From Epiperipatus broadwayi (taxonomy: Eukaryota; Onychophora; Udeonychophora; Euonychophora; Peripatidae): 64,000 nt of DNA. Positions within the stretch are counted from its first letter, which is position 1. Every line of letters starts with the position of its first letter. This document shows positions 25,056 to 35,489 of this stretch, piece after piece. The stretch covers positions 334,842-398,841 of the forward strand of contig JAQFVV010000545.1 in assembly GCA_028023455.1 (NCBI GenBank), in the 5' to 3' direction. The notes under the pieces are model-generated. The model did not search any database. It was not told the DNA's origin and saw nothing but the letters and a program-made list of their open reading frames with translations. The translations under genes were made by a program, and so were the position numbers.

Positions 25056-27273
25056 TTACAAGCTTAAGAGAATAGTGTTATGTTATCTATGATTCTTATT
25101 TTGGGTACCTTTTATATCTTTCTACCCCATCAACAACACAATCAAAGTAGTTAAGTTTCATTATTGTACTTTTTATTAATAAGATAAGTAAAATAATGTG
25201 CAGTCTGAAAAATGGATTAAGTAATCTTAAGCAAGATTAAATAAATATTCATTTCTTATAATTACATTCCCATCTTTGGGATTGAAACATGGAATTTTTC
25301 ATTCTTAAACATTGAGATTTTAGATCTGCATGAGAATTGATTATCTGACTTACCAAGATTTCTGTTATAATGAAGAATTCAGAACACAATAAATCATATA
25401 TAGAAAAACAAAAACTAGATTTAAATAATAACAAATATATTTATTAGCATACTAAAGATAAATAAAATTTATTTACAATATACAAAATTGCCTCACTAAT
25501 AAACTATCTATTGGAGTTATAAAACATTTGGATGAATAATTAAGAATACATTTAGTTGAGATAAAAAGTTTCAATATTTAACTAATTTATTTTTAATCCA
25601 TTCTAACTAAATCAACCCATTAAACAAACATTTAATGAAAATAGCTTAAATTATAAGCTAAGCAATACAATCTATATCCTTTGTCAGGTAACAACTTGTA
25701 ATACCTTTCTTAGTAATATTAACACAGTACAGCTAATCTGAACTACTTTATGACTGAGTTTGATCTAGCAAATTTGTATGATAATGATGATTATCATTTC
25801 CAGACAAATAAGAATTATTATCTAGCATTGGTTTTTTTTAAAATAAATAAAATGTATGGAACATTCATCAGAAGTCATGTTCACACATATGATATATTTG
25901 GTTTATGTCCACATAATAATGAAATATTTAACCTTTAAATAAATCGCAAATTACTCCCAGATTGTGATGAAAAACAACATTGGGCATGTGCATTTTCTAT
26001 TATGCTATGTACCAAAAATAAAAATTTAAAATTAACATTGTTGGTTTACTTGTGAACTACTGGCAAGATACAGCAACACAATACAGACAGTTTCGCTTAA
26101 CAAAATCACTACAAATAACAAAGTGCATCATGTAGAACTAAGTACTTCAACATCTATCCTATCATTGCCATATCATTCTTAAAAAGCACAAATAACTTCA
26201 CTTTCCATAGTGGAAAATTTTTAATATCATTATGAGGGATAAATTAATAGACGGGCTACTCAGAGCAAAACAACATGAATAAAACAGTATGGCGGATTCC
26301 AATATCTATATCTTAGGCAAAATATATGTATGGATAAGGTCTCAGCATATAGGAAAAATGGAATACATACCACAAACAATCCTCTCATGCGACCTAGCTA
26401 CCTTGGTAACATGAAAGTAATCTTAGAATATAAAACTCCTGTAATACAAATGTGAACAATGGGGAGAATGCATTCCATCCCACAAAGCACAAGCAAAGCA
26501 ACATCTAATAAAGTCTAATGCTCAGAGGTATAAATCCTAGACTAAACGATGGCAATGTAACAAAATTATCACTTACAAACTAGATAGCTTAATATCCATG
26601 CTAAAAATTGGATACATTAAGCAATGCCTGAAACCAACAAGTTTACTGTCAGTCAAACAACTGTAAAATATTTGAAATAGCACAATAAAAATTCTGCATT
26701 AAATAAGGAATATCCATGCATACAATGAACAGAATAAAAGTTTATAAAGATAAAGTGGATATAATAGCAAAGTAAATATTACTAAATATATGACTATTAA
26801 ATATTACGGTTATATTAAATTTAACCATAAATTATATAATAATTATGAAAATATTGAACTTCTGATAAACATACATTGGCTGTTTACCTATAAGTTGGTG
26901 AAACACTCATAAACACTATTTTAAAAAAAAGTAAGATAAATATCTCTACTTGAATAAAAGGCATTACAAAATTTACCTTAAACCAACGCATAAAAATATA
27001 TGAATTTAACCTTGCAGGTTGTAGAAATACCTACTCATTCTATTATAAACCCATTAAAAAATAATATAATAATAAAAATACCTTGACTTATATATATATT
27101 TTAAAAACACCTTAGTTATTTAATAGAACTGCTTTCCATAGTGAACAGTCTGTCATGGGCGTGATGTCCTTCCTTGGTGAATTACCCATAGAATGAGCAT
27201 CTGTATTAATTAAATATATTTTCTTTTATAGTAAATAATAGCAAATATGACTTTCCAAAAATAAACAATAAAT
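25056..27273. other. AT-rich non-coding DNA
   Basis: No gene was recognised. The block 26,040-26,760 is less T-rich than its flanks and looks like an unassigned repeat, but I found no second copy in the window. The open frame at 25,750-25,938 has no splice signals or known motif. Confidence 0.5.
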
Positions 27274-27281
27274 AATAAAGC

Positions 27282-28361
27282 ATTAAATAAGCATTTATTT
27301 TATATTGCGTCTGTATACGATTGTATTAAATTCAAATATCAGCCTTTCAAGCCAATTGTGCAAATGCTTTGTGAGTGTTAATAATAAATGAATACTTTCT
27401 CACCAATACAAGATATAGCATTTATGCAGGAATAAAAGGAATTCCTCTTATTCCTACAACTCAAATATTTATATATGAGCAAATCTGAAGTACTGGCAAA
27501 GAAAGTGTGATGATAGAACAGACACTTTAAATTACTCTATACCATGTCTGAATGAATGACGTCGATGAAATTGTCTAGAATTTACTAAACGTCATTCCAA
27601 CTGAAACTTAATCATATTAAATAAGCATTTATTTTATATAGTGTCTGTATATGATTGTATTAAATTCAAATATCAGCCTTTCAAGCCAATTGTGCAAACG
27701 CTTTGTGAGTGTTAATAATAAATGAATACTTTCTCACCAATACAAGATATAACATTTATGCAGGAATAAAAGGAATCCCTCTTATTCCTACAACTCAAAT
27801 ATTTATATATGAGCAAATCTGAAGTACTGGCAAAGAAAGTGTGACGATAGAACAGACACTTTAAATTACTCTAAACCATGTCTGAATGAATGACGTCGAT
27901 GAAATTGTCTAGAATTTACTAAACGTCATTCCAACTGAAACTTAATCATATTAAATAAGCATTTATTTTATATAGCATCTGTATACGATTGTATTAAATT
28001 CAAATATCAGTGCCTTTCAAACCAATTGTGCAAACACTTTGCGAGTGTTAATAATAAATGAATACTTTCTCACCAATACAAGATATAGCATTTATGCAGG
28101 AATAAAAGGAATCCCTCTTATTCCTACAACTCAAATATTTATATATGAGCAAATCTGAAGTACTGGCAAAGAAAGTGTGATGATAGAACAGTCACTTTAA
28201 ATTACTCTATACGATGTCTGAATGAATGAAGTCAATGAAATTGTCTAGAATTTACTAAACGTCATTCCAACTGAAACTTAATCATATTAAATAAGCATTT
28301 ATTTTATATAGTGTCTGTATACGATTGTATTAAATTCAAATATCAGCCTTTCAAGCCAATC
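27282..28361 (+). repeat. Satellite array, 334-bp unit, about 3.2 copies, forward
   Basis: The landmark AAGCATTTATTTTATAT recurs with its GCATTT at 27,291, 27,625, 27,959 and 28,295, giving a period of 334-336 bp. Units differ by isolated substitutions. The last unit stops after TTTCAAGCCAAT, where the array flips orientation. The unit has no coding capacity and is related to the MITE at 23,263-23,544. Confidence 0.95.
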
Positions 28362-29436
28362 GGCTTATTTATTATTAACACTCGCAAAGCGTTTGCACAA
28401 TTGACTTGAAAGGCTGATATTTGAATTTAATACAATCATATACAGACGCTATATAAAATAAATGCTTATTTAATATGATTAAGTTTCAGTTGGAATGACG
28501 TTTAGTAAATTCTAGACAATTTCATCGACGTCATTCATTCAGACATCGTATAGAGTAATTTTAAGTGACTGTTCTATTGTCACACTTTCTTTGCCAGTAC
28601 TTCAGATTTGCTCATATATAAATATTTGAGTTGTAGGAATAAGAGGGATTCTTTTTACTCATGCATAAATGCTATATCTTGTATTGGTGAGAAAGTATTC
28701 ATTTATTATTAACACTCGCAAAGCGTTTGCACAATTGGCTTGAAAGACTGATATTTGAATTTAATACAATCATATACAGGCGCTATATAAAATAAATGCT
28801 TATTTAATATGATTAAGTTTCAGTTGGAATGACGTTTAGTAAATTCTAGACAATTTCATCGACGTCATTCATTCAGACATCGTATAGAGTAATTTTAAGT
28901 GACTGTTCTATTGTCACACTTTCTTTGCCAGTACTTCAGATTTGCTCATATATAAATATTTGAGTTGTAGGAATAAGAGGGATTCTTTTTACTCATGCAT
29001 AAATGCTATATCTTGTATTGGTGAGAAAGTATTCATTTATTATTAACACTCGCAAAGCGTTTGCACAATTGGCTTGAAAGACTGATATTTGAATTTAATA
29101 CAATCGTATACAGGCGCTATATAAAATAAATGCTTATTTAATATGATTAAGTTTCAGTTGGAATGATGTTTACTAAATTCTAGACAATTTCATTGACGTC
29201 ATTCATTCAGACATCGTATAGAGTAATTTTAAGTGACTGTTCTATCGTCACACGTTCTTTGCCAGTACTTCAGATTTGCTCATATATAAATATTTGAGTT
29301 GTAGGAATAAGAGGGATTCCTTTTATTCCTGCATAAATGCTATATCTTGTATTGGTGAGAAAGTATTCATTTATTATTAACACTCGCAAAGCGTTTGCAC
29401 AATTGGCTTGAAAGGCTGATATTTGAATTTAATAAA
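28362..29436 (-). repeat. Satellite array, 334-bp unit, about 3.2 copies, inverted
   Basis: These are reverse complements of the preceding units, with landmarks at 28,464, 28,798 and 29,132 (period 334 exactly). With the forward block they form a 2.15-kb palindrome with arms of about 1.07 kb. The junction around 28,350-28,366 reads AAGCCAATCGGCTTA, itself a short palindrome. A 13-bp sequence AATAAAGCATTAA flanks the whole structure at 27,274-27,286 and 29,431-29,443. Confidence 0.95.
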
Positions 29437-29539
29437 GCATTAACAAAAGTTTTATTCTAAATAAGCAAAAGTTTTGATCCATTTTAAAAACAAATGTAAA
29501 CTAGCTTGTTTGGAAATTTTTATTTAATAGCACAATAAT

Positions 29540-30080
29540 AATTAAGTGAGGGGTCTGGGAATGATGATTTTCTGATAGAGATTTTGAATTCTTTCTCTTT
29601 CAGCACTTATAATTGAAGCTTGTTAGAAGTTGGTGGTAAGCTCCAGCTAGTGAACATTTTAGTACAAGCTTAAAAGCAAGTTACACATTTTGTGTCTTGT
29701 TTTATTAATTATTAGAAGTGTACCTTTGAAGGCTTTTGTGATTTTATATTGCTTTGGCTATTAATATATGGTGAAACTGAACTGAGTTCAGACCCATATA
29801 GCTATCTGGTTTGTAAGGCTGGATTTGAAGACATTTATGTGTCTGAAAAATTTACATTTTCAAATTGATAGTAATGTATTAAATAAGTGCTGATGCCTGA
29901 GTTGGAGTTTTAGATCTAGTGTCTGAAAACCTAGCTCCTCACTGGGGTGAGCCATAAGCTTGAAACCAATTGGTCTGGGGATGAGGATTTTCGATAGAGA
30001 TTTTGAATTCTTTCTCTTCTGGCACTTATAATCAAAGCTTGTTAGGAGCTAGTGGTAAACTCCATCTAGTGAACATATAT
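29540..30080 (+). mobile_element. Retrozyme-like tandem dimer, about 423-bp monomer
   Basis: The block GGTCTGGGAATGATGATTTT followed by GATAGAGATTTTGAATTCTT starts near 29,549 and recurs at about 29,972 with few changes, giving a monomer of about 423 bp. The monomer boundary falls at a hammerhead-like motif (29,936-29,981), as in retrozymes, whose RNA is cut at each ribozyme. The monomer interior also contains GAACTGAGTTCAGACCCATA, shared in inverse with the repeats at 54.6-56.0 kb, so the two families are related. It is non-coding. Confidence 0.65.
29936..29981 (+). ncRNA. Hammerhead ribozyme motif, decayed core
   Basis: Helix I TCCTCA/TGGGGA (six pairs with one wobble) and helix III ACCA-AT-TGGT (four pairs) flank GAA and a cleavage-site C at 29,975. 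Stem II is AGC-CATA-AGCT-like. The first core strand should read CUGAUGA but reads CTGGGGTGA, so activity is not expected. The helices and spacing still identify the fold. Confidence 0.55.
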
Positions 30081-31406
30081 ATATAATTAAATGGCTCTTT
30101 AAATTATAAAATAAACTGAAGCAATATTAAGTCTTTTATGCATCATCTACTCTATTTTCTTTTTCAGTTTAAACATTGCTATCAATCTCTGTGGAGGGTA
30201 CATATTTCTAATCAATAACTATTCTTATCAATTGTCTTCTTATTTAAATATTATTAATAGGATTTATTCAATATTATAGAATGAGTACATAAATAATGTT
30301 ATTTTTTAATAAAACTTATTTTTCCTCAACTCATTAACATACAAAGTGGAGTTACATAATATTTATTTTTATTGAAGAAATCATGCATTCATATCTAATT
30401 ATATAATAGATATTTAAGAAGCACTATAAAGATTAAATAAATTGAAGCAATATTAAATCAATGTGTTATCTATTTTATTTTATTCTAAGCATTGTCATGT
30501 TTTGAAAAACAATTATTTTCTCCCTTCATGTTCTATATGAATAATCACTCATCATTTGCTTTTAAAAAGACTGCCAATGCAAAAATATAGCATTGTATAT
30601 TTAAATGACTAATGTTATTATGCTTAAAGATTAACAGTCATTTCAAAACCAATTGATAAAGGCAGTTATTGACCTGAAATTCATGTCATGCAGAGATTAA
30701 TTGTTTTTTTTTATAATGTGGAAGTCTTTAGAATGTAAAAAATATGGTAGATAGCTCATTGAAGATTTAATCTTGCTTCAATTTATTTATATGTCTATAT
30801 TCATCATTATTAACACTAACACAAAATGAGTATGTTATTCACTAAATAAAAATTAAGATACAAAGAACAAAATGTCAAAAATGAATTGAGCCTAAATATT
30901 TTCACCTACATCGAATGAACATTTAATATATTTGTAGTCATTTTGTAGTGATGTCTGTAAACAAATAATCTCTATGCAACATCTTGCTAATTGTAGCTTT
31001 TTCTTTCAAACTTATTTCTCTAGTATTGTTTATAAGTAAATAGAAACTTTTTCCCTGTAAAAACCATGATCGAGTTCACCATAAAATAATTTTTTGATAA
31101 TCTGGTTTTTTTTCATTCAGTTCATACATTCAGTCCAATGAAGATGTGCTCTTACATTCAGAAAACTAAAGAATATGCTAATTACTATTATGATTTTGTC
31201 ATTATATTTTTAGATTACTACAAAATAGTCTTTATTAAAATAAAATAGGAAAATAAAATAAAGCATATTAGTACTGACAGAATGGTTTGGTAATAGTAGA
31301 TTGAAAGTGTTAATGTGTATGAAAAATATGTCTTTTCAGTAATATAGAAAAGTTTTATTGGAAAGAAACTATATTGTTTGGATTGTTAGACATGATGTAC
31401 AACATA
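30081..31406. other. AT-rich non-coding DNA
   Basis: No coding or structural feature was recognised. A TTTTTCAG near 30,175 resembles a splice acceptor, but the frame after it closes quickly. Confidence 0.5.
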
Positions 31407-31765
31407 CAGAAATTTTTGACTTTATCTGAAAAGAAATAATTTTATGAAATCTCATATTATTATTCTTTTTTGAGGAAAATGATAATGATATATAAGAAAA
31501 CTAATTAAATAAAGTCGTAATATATATTTATAATACACAGTAACTTTGACTACAGTAGATTTTGTTAAAAAAAATTCAGTGTTTCACAGAAATTTTTGAC
31601 TTTATCTAAAAATAATAATTTTATGATCTCTCATATTACTATTCTTTTTTTAGGAAAATGATAATGATATATAAGAAAACTAATTAAATAAATGTCACAA
31701 TATATATTTATAATACACAGTAATTTTGACTACAGCAGATTTTATTTAAAAAAAATTAGAATGTT
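31407..31765. repeat. Tandem duplication, 180-bp unit
   Basis: CAGAAATTTTTGACTTTATC begins both copies, at 31,407 and 31,587. Both continue through GATAATGATATATAAGAAAA and a TTTATAATACACAGTAA block with few differences. Confidence 0.9.
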
Positions 31766-31829
31766 TTAGAGAAAAATATTTACCAAAAAATTTATAAAGA
31801 CCATTTGATTTTTTTTTTTAAAAGAAAAC

Positions 31830-32340
31830 AATGTATTAATTGATATAATTGATCAAGTTAAAGAAGCTCAGATAAGATTTTGCTCCCAAAGAAAATTTTC
31901 ATTTTGTCCTCTGTCACATGAGGATTCTATTATATTGGCTATAATATGCTATGGATTGTTCAATTCAAAAATTAACTCAACTACATTTAACACAAATATC
32001 CTGTAATAGAGATGCAAATCATTTTTTTGACAAAGATATTAAATTAAATAATAATTATTTTGGTAAGTTTTGATGTTGTTTCACTCTTTAACATGGTATC
32101 TGTGAATAAAGTTATTGATTTTATTAAAAATGTATTAATTGAACATTGTTTATCTTATGCATTTTTTATTTTGATTGTTACATATACAAATATCAGAATT
32201 AGCTATGGAATCATCCCGTTTTTAAAATTTTTCTCTGTGTTTCATAAAAAATTTAGGGAAAATAATATTCTTTTAACTGTTTTCCAATCTGAGCATTGTG
32301 GAAATTATAGTCAAATTCAGGACATATAAACACTTTGGTA
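31830..32340 (+). pseudogene. Penelope-like element reverse transcriptase fragment
   Basis: The frame at 32,060 starts VSFDVVSLF and continues NMVSVNKVIDFIKNVL. This matches the reverse transcriptase block of Penelope-like elements (consensus SFDVvSLfTn.P...a...i) closely in sequence and spacing. Upstream, in another frame, are scraps such as INSTTFNTN that could be the preceding block. No catalytic YxDD or endonuclease was found in this copy, and stops are frequent. Other retroelement reverse transcriptases lack this exact block, so the family call is fairly firm despite the short match. Confidence 0.65.
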
Positions 32341-32415
32341 AATTTAATAAACAATTTTTGCCAATTAATGTATATATATAATATCTAGATTCTCTGTCAT
32401 TATTAATAATAATAT

Positions 32416-32583
32416 GAAAATACTATAATAGAGTTTAAATATGTTAAATGAAATTAAATAGACTGAGTATACTTTCAACAAGTGTGCATTATAATCATGG
32501 TTAGTCTGTTGTGAATCTATGAGACCTATTTTTTGTTAATTTGAATTTCATTTAACATATTTAATTTCTGTTATAGCATTTTC
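32416..32583. mobile_element. Short MITE with 44-bp inverted ends
   Basis: The left end GAAAATACTATAATAGAG and the complement of the right end GAAAATGCTATAACAGAA continue as matching inverted repeats through AAATATGTTAAATGAAATT, about 44 bp in all. The element is 168 bp long and non-coding. It sits inside or just after the Penelope-like fragment. Confidence 0.7.
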
Positions 32584-32739
32584 ATAAATGAAATAAAAAG
32601 GATTAAAGAATCTTTATTATTAAAAATTTATAATTCTGAAGCAATTAACTTATTTAAAAGTTTTTTTTATATTAAGGGTGGATGGGAAGTAAGTGGAATT
32701 GTGGGTAATGTGTAGTTTATATATATTGTTAGTTTGTAG

Positions 32740-32800
32740 TTTTTTACACTTGAGAAGTCTGCTTGTAGCAGCGAAAACATTGGTAGTGATTTAGAGTTTA
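32740..32800 (+). ncRNA. Possible decayed hammerhead motif next to the Penelope-like fragment
   Basis: CTTGAGAAGTCTGCTTGTAG followed by CAGCGAAAACATTGG has a stem CTGC-TTGTA-GCAG between a CUGAUGA-like strand (here TTGAGAA) and GAAA. Penelope-like element terminal repeats commonly carry a hammerhead with a similar stem II. The first core strand is mutated and helices I and III are not clear. Confidence 0.35.
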
Positions 32801-33662
32801 TATTTTTTTGGCTAGTCTGGTTGAGTTGTGAATTTAGGATAATTTTGATTATATATATGTATTAGTATAACAATTGCTATAAATAAAGAATATATATACA
32901 AAATTATTATTTGAAGATATACTTTGGTTATTAACAAAAAATTAACAATTATTTATCCAAAGGTGAGACCCAAATGAGGTCTTTATTTAACTGGATACGT
33001 TTTAAGACCTTTGGAGACTGATTTTTCTGACTCCTGCACTTACTTGCCATGAGTAGAATTCCAAAAATCGAAAACAATTCTTAACAAATTAGTAGCAGAA
33101 GAGTGGTGGTAAAAAGAGCTTGAATCTCATATTTACTTTCCTATTTATTATTTTTTAATCTTTCATTCTATGTAGTAATTTTCACAATTATAGTGTTATA
33201 TAATTAGAGAGGAATTTGATTGAAACTTTTTATCTACAATTGACCCCCCCCCCATACTTTCAATAAAATCCCTCTCTAAAAAAAGAGACTGTAAGCAAAA
33301 ATTTAATCACAATATTATTAATAACTTTTCTGCCTTACATAAAAAACGGCATTGACAAAATTGATAATGTTTTTAAGAATATCATCCACATTGAATAAAA
33401 TACTCCCTTTAAAAAAAAAAAAAAAACGTTAAGTTTTTCACATAGAAACGTTTGAATAAATAAAATTAGTGAAATTTGAAAAAAGTTATTGGTGGAAAAA
33501 ATAATTTAAAACTGGGATAAAGAGAAGAATTTAAACAAGTGTATTCTTATCATTTATGAAAGCAAAAGTTCTAAAGAAAGTGAGCTATGATTGCGCTGAA
33601 ATGTCAGCAGTATATATATAATTATTTTATTTGATTAGAGTCGTACTTTGATAGAAAAGTTT

Positions 33663-33757
33663 TTTTTTATATATGTCAAAGCGTTGACCGGGAAGCGAAT
33701 CCGGCCCAGCTACTTGGAAGGCAGCTATGCTAACCGCTAGGCCACCAACGCTTGACA
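33663..33757 (-). mobile_element. SINE with tRNA-Gly-like head
   Basis: On the minus strand, 33,681-33,751 reads as a 71-nt tRNA-like body: GCGTTGG acceptor, A-box-like TGGCCTAGCGGTTAGC, anticodon loop CTTCCAA (TCC, Gly), T-arm GGATTCGCTTCC and a CAACGC closing strand. The T loop lacks the normal A (TTCGCT rather than TTCGA). The acceptor stem is extended by flanking GTCAAGC / GCTTTGAC. A short tail GACATATATA runs into an A tract. The direct repeats TACTTTGATAGAAAAGTTT and TACTTTGATAAAAATGTTT flank it (33,644-33,662; 33,758-33,776), as target-site duplications would. I therefore call it a short SINE rather than a functional tRNA gene. Confidence 0.75.
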
Positions 33758-33790
33758 TACTTTGATAAAAATGTTTTAAATCAAATATAA

Positions 33791-33995
33791 ATTGCTCATA
33801 ATTATTTGATAAAAAACTTTGTATAAACCTACCAAATGCTTTAAAATAAATTTGATCTATTCTATTTTTTCACAATATTGTTTATGTTTGATTTAAAACT
33901 TTACTTTGATAGAAAAGTTTTAAATCAATCATAAACAATATTGTGAAGAAATAGAATATAGACCAAATTTTTCATCGAAAATAATTATGAGCAAT
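33791..33995. repeat. 205-bp palindromic element (MITE-like)
   Basis: It begins ATTGCTCATAATTATTT and ends with the complement AATAATTATGAGCAAT. The arms of roughly 90 bp meet around 33,895 and include CACAATATTGTTTATG and its complement. It lies 72 bp upstream of the coiled-coil exon candidate, and the SINE just left of it is inserted in sequence resembling its centre. Confidence 0.85.
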
Positions 33996-34067
33996 AATCA
34001 ATAATAATCTACAAATTTTTTTGAATAAACACGCATACACACATATATTTAACTTCTTTTTTTTTAG

Positions 34068-34229
34068 ATGATGAATTTACTTGAACAAAATAAATCTTTA
34101 CAATCTCAAGTACTTTATCTAGAAAAAAATCATATATCTCAGGAAAAAATTGAAGAACTAGAAAAGCAGATAGAGCAGTTGAAGTTACAAGAAGAAAAAG
34201 CTCAACAAGATCTGACAAATTTAAAACTG
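34068..34229 (+). CDS. Candidate internal exon encoding a coiled coil
   Basis: This 162-nt segment (54 codons, phase 0 at both ends) is bounded by a strong acceptor (AACTTCTTTTTTTTTAG, ending at 34,067) and a donor CTG|GTAATG at 34,230. It encodes a clean amphipathic helix: NKSLQSQVLYLEKNHISQ, then KIEELEKQIEQLKLQEE, with Leu/Ile at heptad positions and no Pro or Gly. Third positions and composition differ from the low-complexity frames around it. It resembles an exon of a long coiled-coil protein (cytoskeletal, centrosomal or Golgi-tether type), but the sequence does not identify the protein. It is the best host-gene candidate in the window. The next + strand candidate is at 45,178, also phase 0. 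Confidence 0.55.
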
Positions 34230-34446
34230 GTAATGAATATCATACTCTAAAATTCATTAAACAAATAAAACTTGCAAATAGCCTTACACAGTATTTATTA
34301 AAAGAATACAAAACATAGCATTATTATTTTTGTTTTAATATAAAATGCATAAATGAAATTTAGAGAAAATGCCAAATAAAAAAAAACTTGATTAGTTTAT
34401 ACAACTTTTTTTAAAAAAAATATTGAGGAATTTACTTAATAAAATA

Positions 34447-34665
34447 GGCAAAATTCTCCATACATTAGTGCCACTCAGTACAAGCCATAGTAATTAGTGG
34501 ATGCCAGAAGGCTTGTGCATAAAATCCCTATTAAGCCTTCTGGCATCCATTGATTACTCTGGCTTGCACTGAGTGGCACTACTGTATGGAGAGTTTTGCC
34601 TGTTTTAATAACAGTTATGAGCAAGCATAAGAAATGGTTATCATATGATGTTTAGTGGATTTCAC
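34447..34665. mobile_element. Truncated fold-back copy of the 54.6-56.0 kb repeat family
   Basis: The arms TAGGCAAAATTCTCCATACA and its complement (ending GAGAGTTTTGCCTGTTTTAA) enclose GGATGCCAGAAGGCTTGTGC and its inverted partner. The sequence right of the hairpin, ACAGTTATGAGCAAGCATAA, continues as in the long copies. The ribozyme-containing part is deleted. It lies in the putative intron after the exon at 34,068. Confidence 0.8.
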
Positions 34666-35480
34666 TTACCCCATATTTTTTCCCAATAGAATATATGATA
34701 GAAAAGCTGCCAAAAACAACCAAAAAAAAGTATCTCTGAAAACATGATAATAAAAAAAACACCAAAAGATGTGTTCATGTTTTAGGACACAACAAACAAT
34801 TTCTCGGCAATGTTATACTTAAACTGATTCAATATAAAGTATTGGAGAAAAGTGCATTGCAGATTTTTTTTATCTCAGATCAATTTATACCATGATAAAA
34901 TGAAAATAGAGAGATTGGGCAATATCTTTATATCTTACAGTGTGAAAATTGTTAGTGTTTAATTCTCATGAAAATCAGAATATCTATCTACCAAATCATC
35001 TAAATAGCATATTTTTTAAGATATGTGACCATTAAGACTTAACACTAAAACTGCTAATTGTTTTTCCTATATATCACTGCTAATATCAATTTCATTGACT
35101 AATATTTAAAAAAAAATGTTATTATAATTTTGCAATATTTTGGCATTTTTATTACTTATAGTAAGTAAAAAAACATTCATTCTTTTTGTAGATTAAAAAG
35201 ATAAAATTTCTGAAACAACAACACAATACTTGCAATAAACAATTTTTTTGATTGTAATTTTAGTAAAAGAAACCAACATTTTTCAAATGTTATATGTATT
35301 CTGTTTTCACATTTTTACCATGGTTTTTTAATTTTTTAGATATTCTATTTGTAATAGTTTATTCAGCTTCATTGCTTTCATTTGTTGTTCTTCATTCATC
35401 CTTTCTCAGCTCTTCATATTTTTTTCCAATCTTTTTGCTAATTTCAAAATGAAGTATTTTTGTTTTATATTTTTTGCACT
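34666..35480. other. AT-rich non-coding DNA
   Basis: No gene, repeat or RNA feature was recognised. Confidence 0.5.
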
Positions 35481-35489
35481 ATTTTTTTT

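Noticed and set aside
25750-25938. 62-codon open frame starting MTEFDLANLYDND
   Set aside because: AT-rich chance frame. The rest of the peptide is low-complexity and no neighbouring exons were found.
27840-27930. CTGAATGA followed by GACGTC and GATGAAAT in the 334-bp satellite unit, resembling a hammerhead core
   Set aside because: The first strand has an extra base, stem II does not pair in register and no helix I or III forms. The MITE relative shows the same mismatch.
33681-33751. Functional tRNA-Gly(TCC) gene
   Set aside because: The T loop departs from the universal consensus, target-site duplications and an A-rich tail flank it, and the acceptor stem extends into flanking sequence. 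A SINE fits better, though tRNA function is not strictly excluded.
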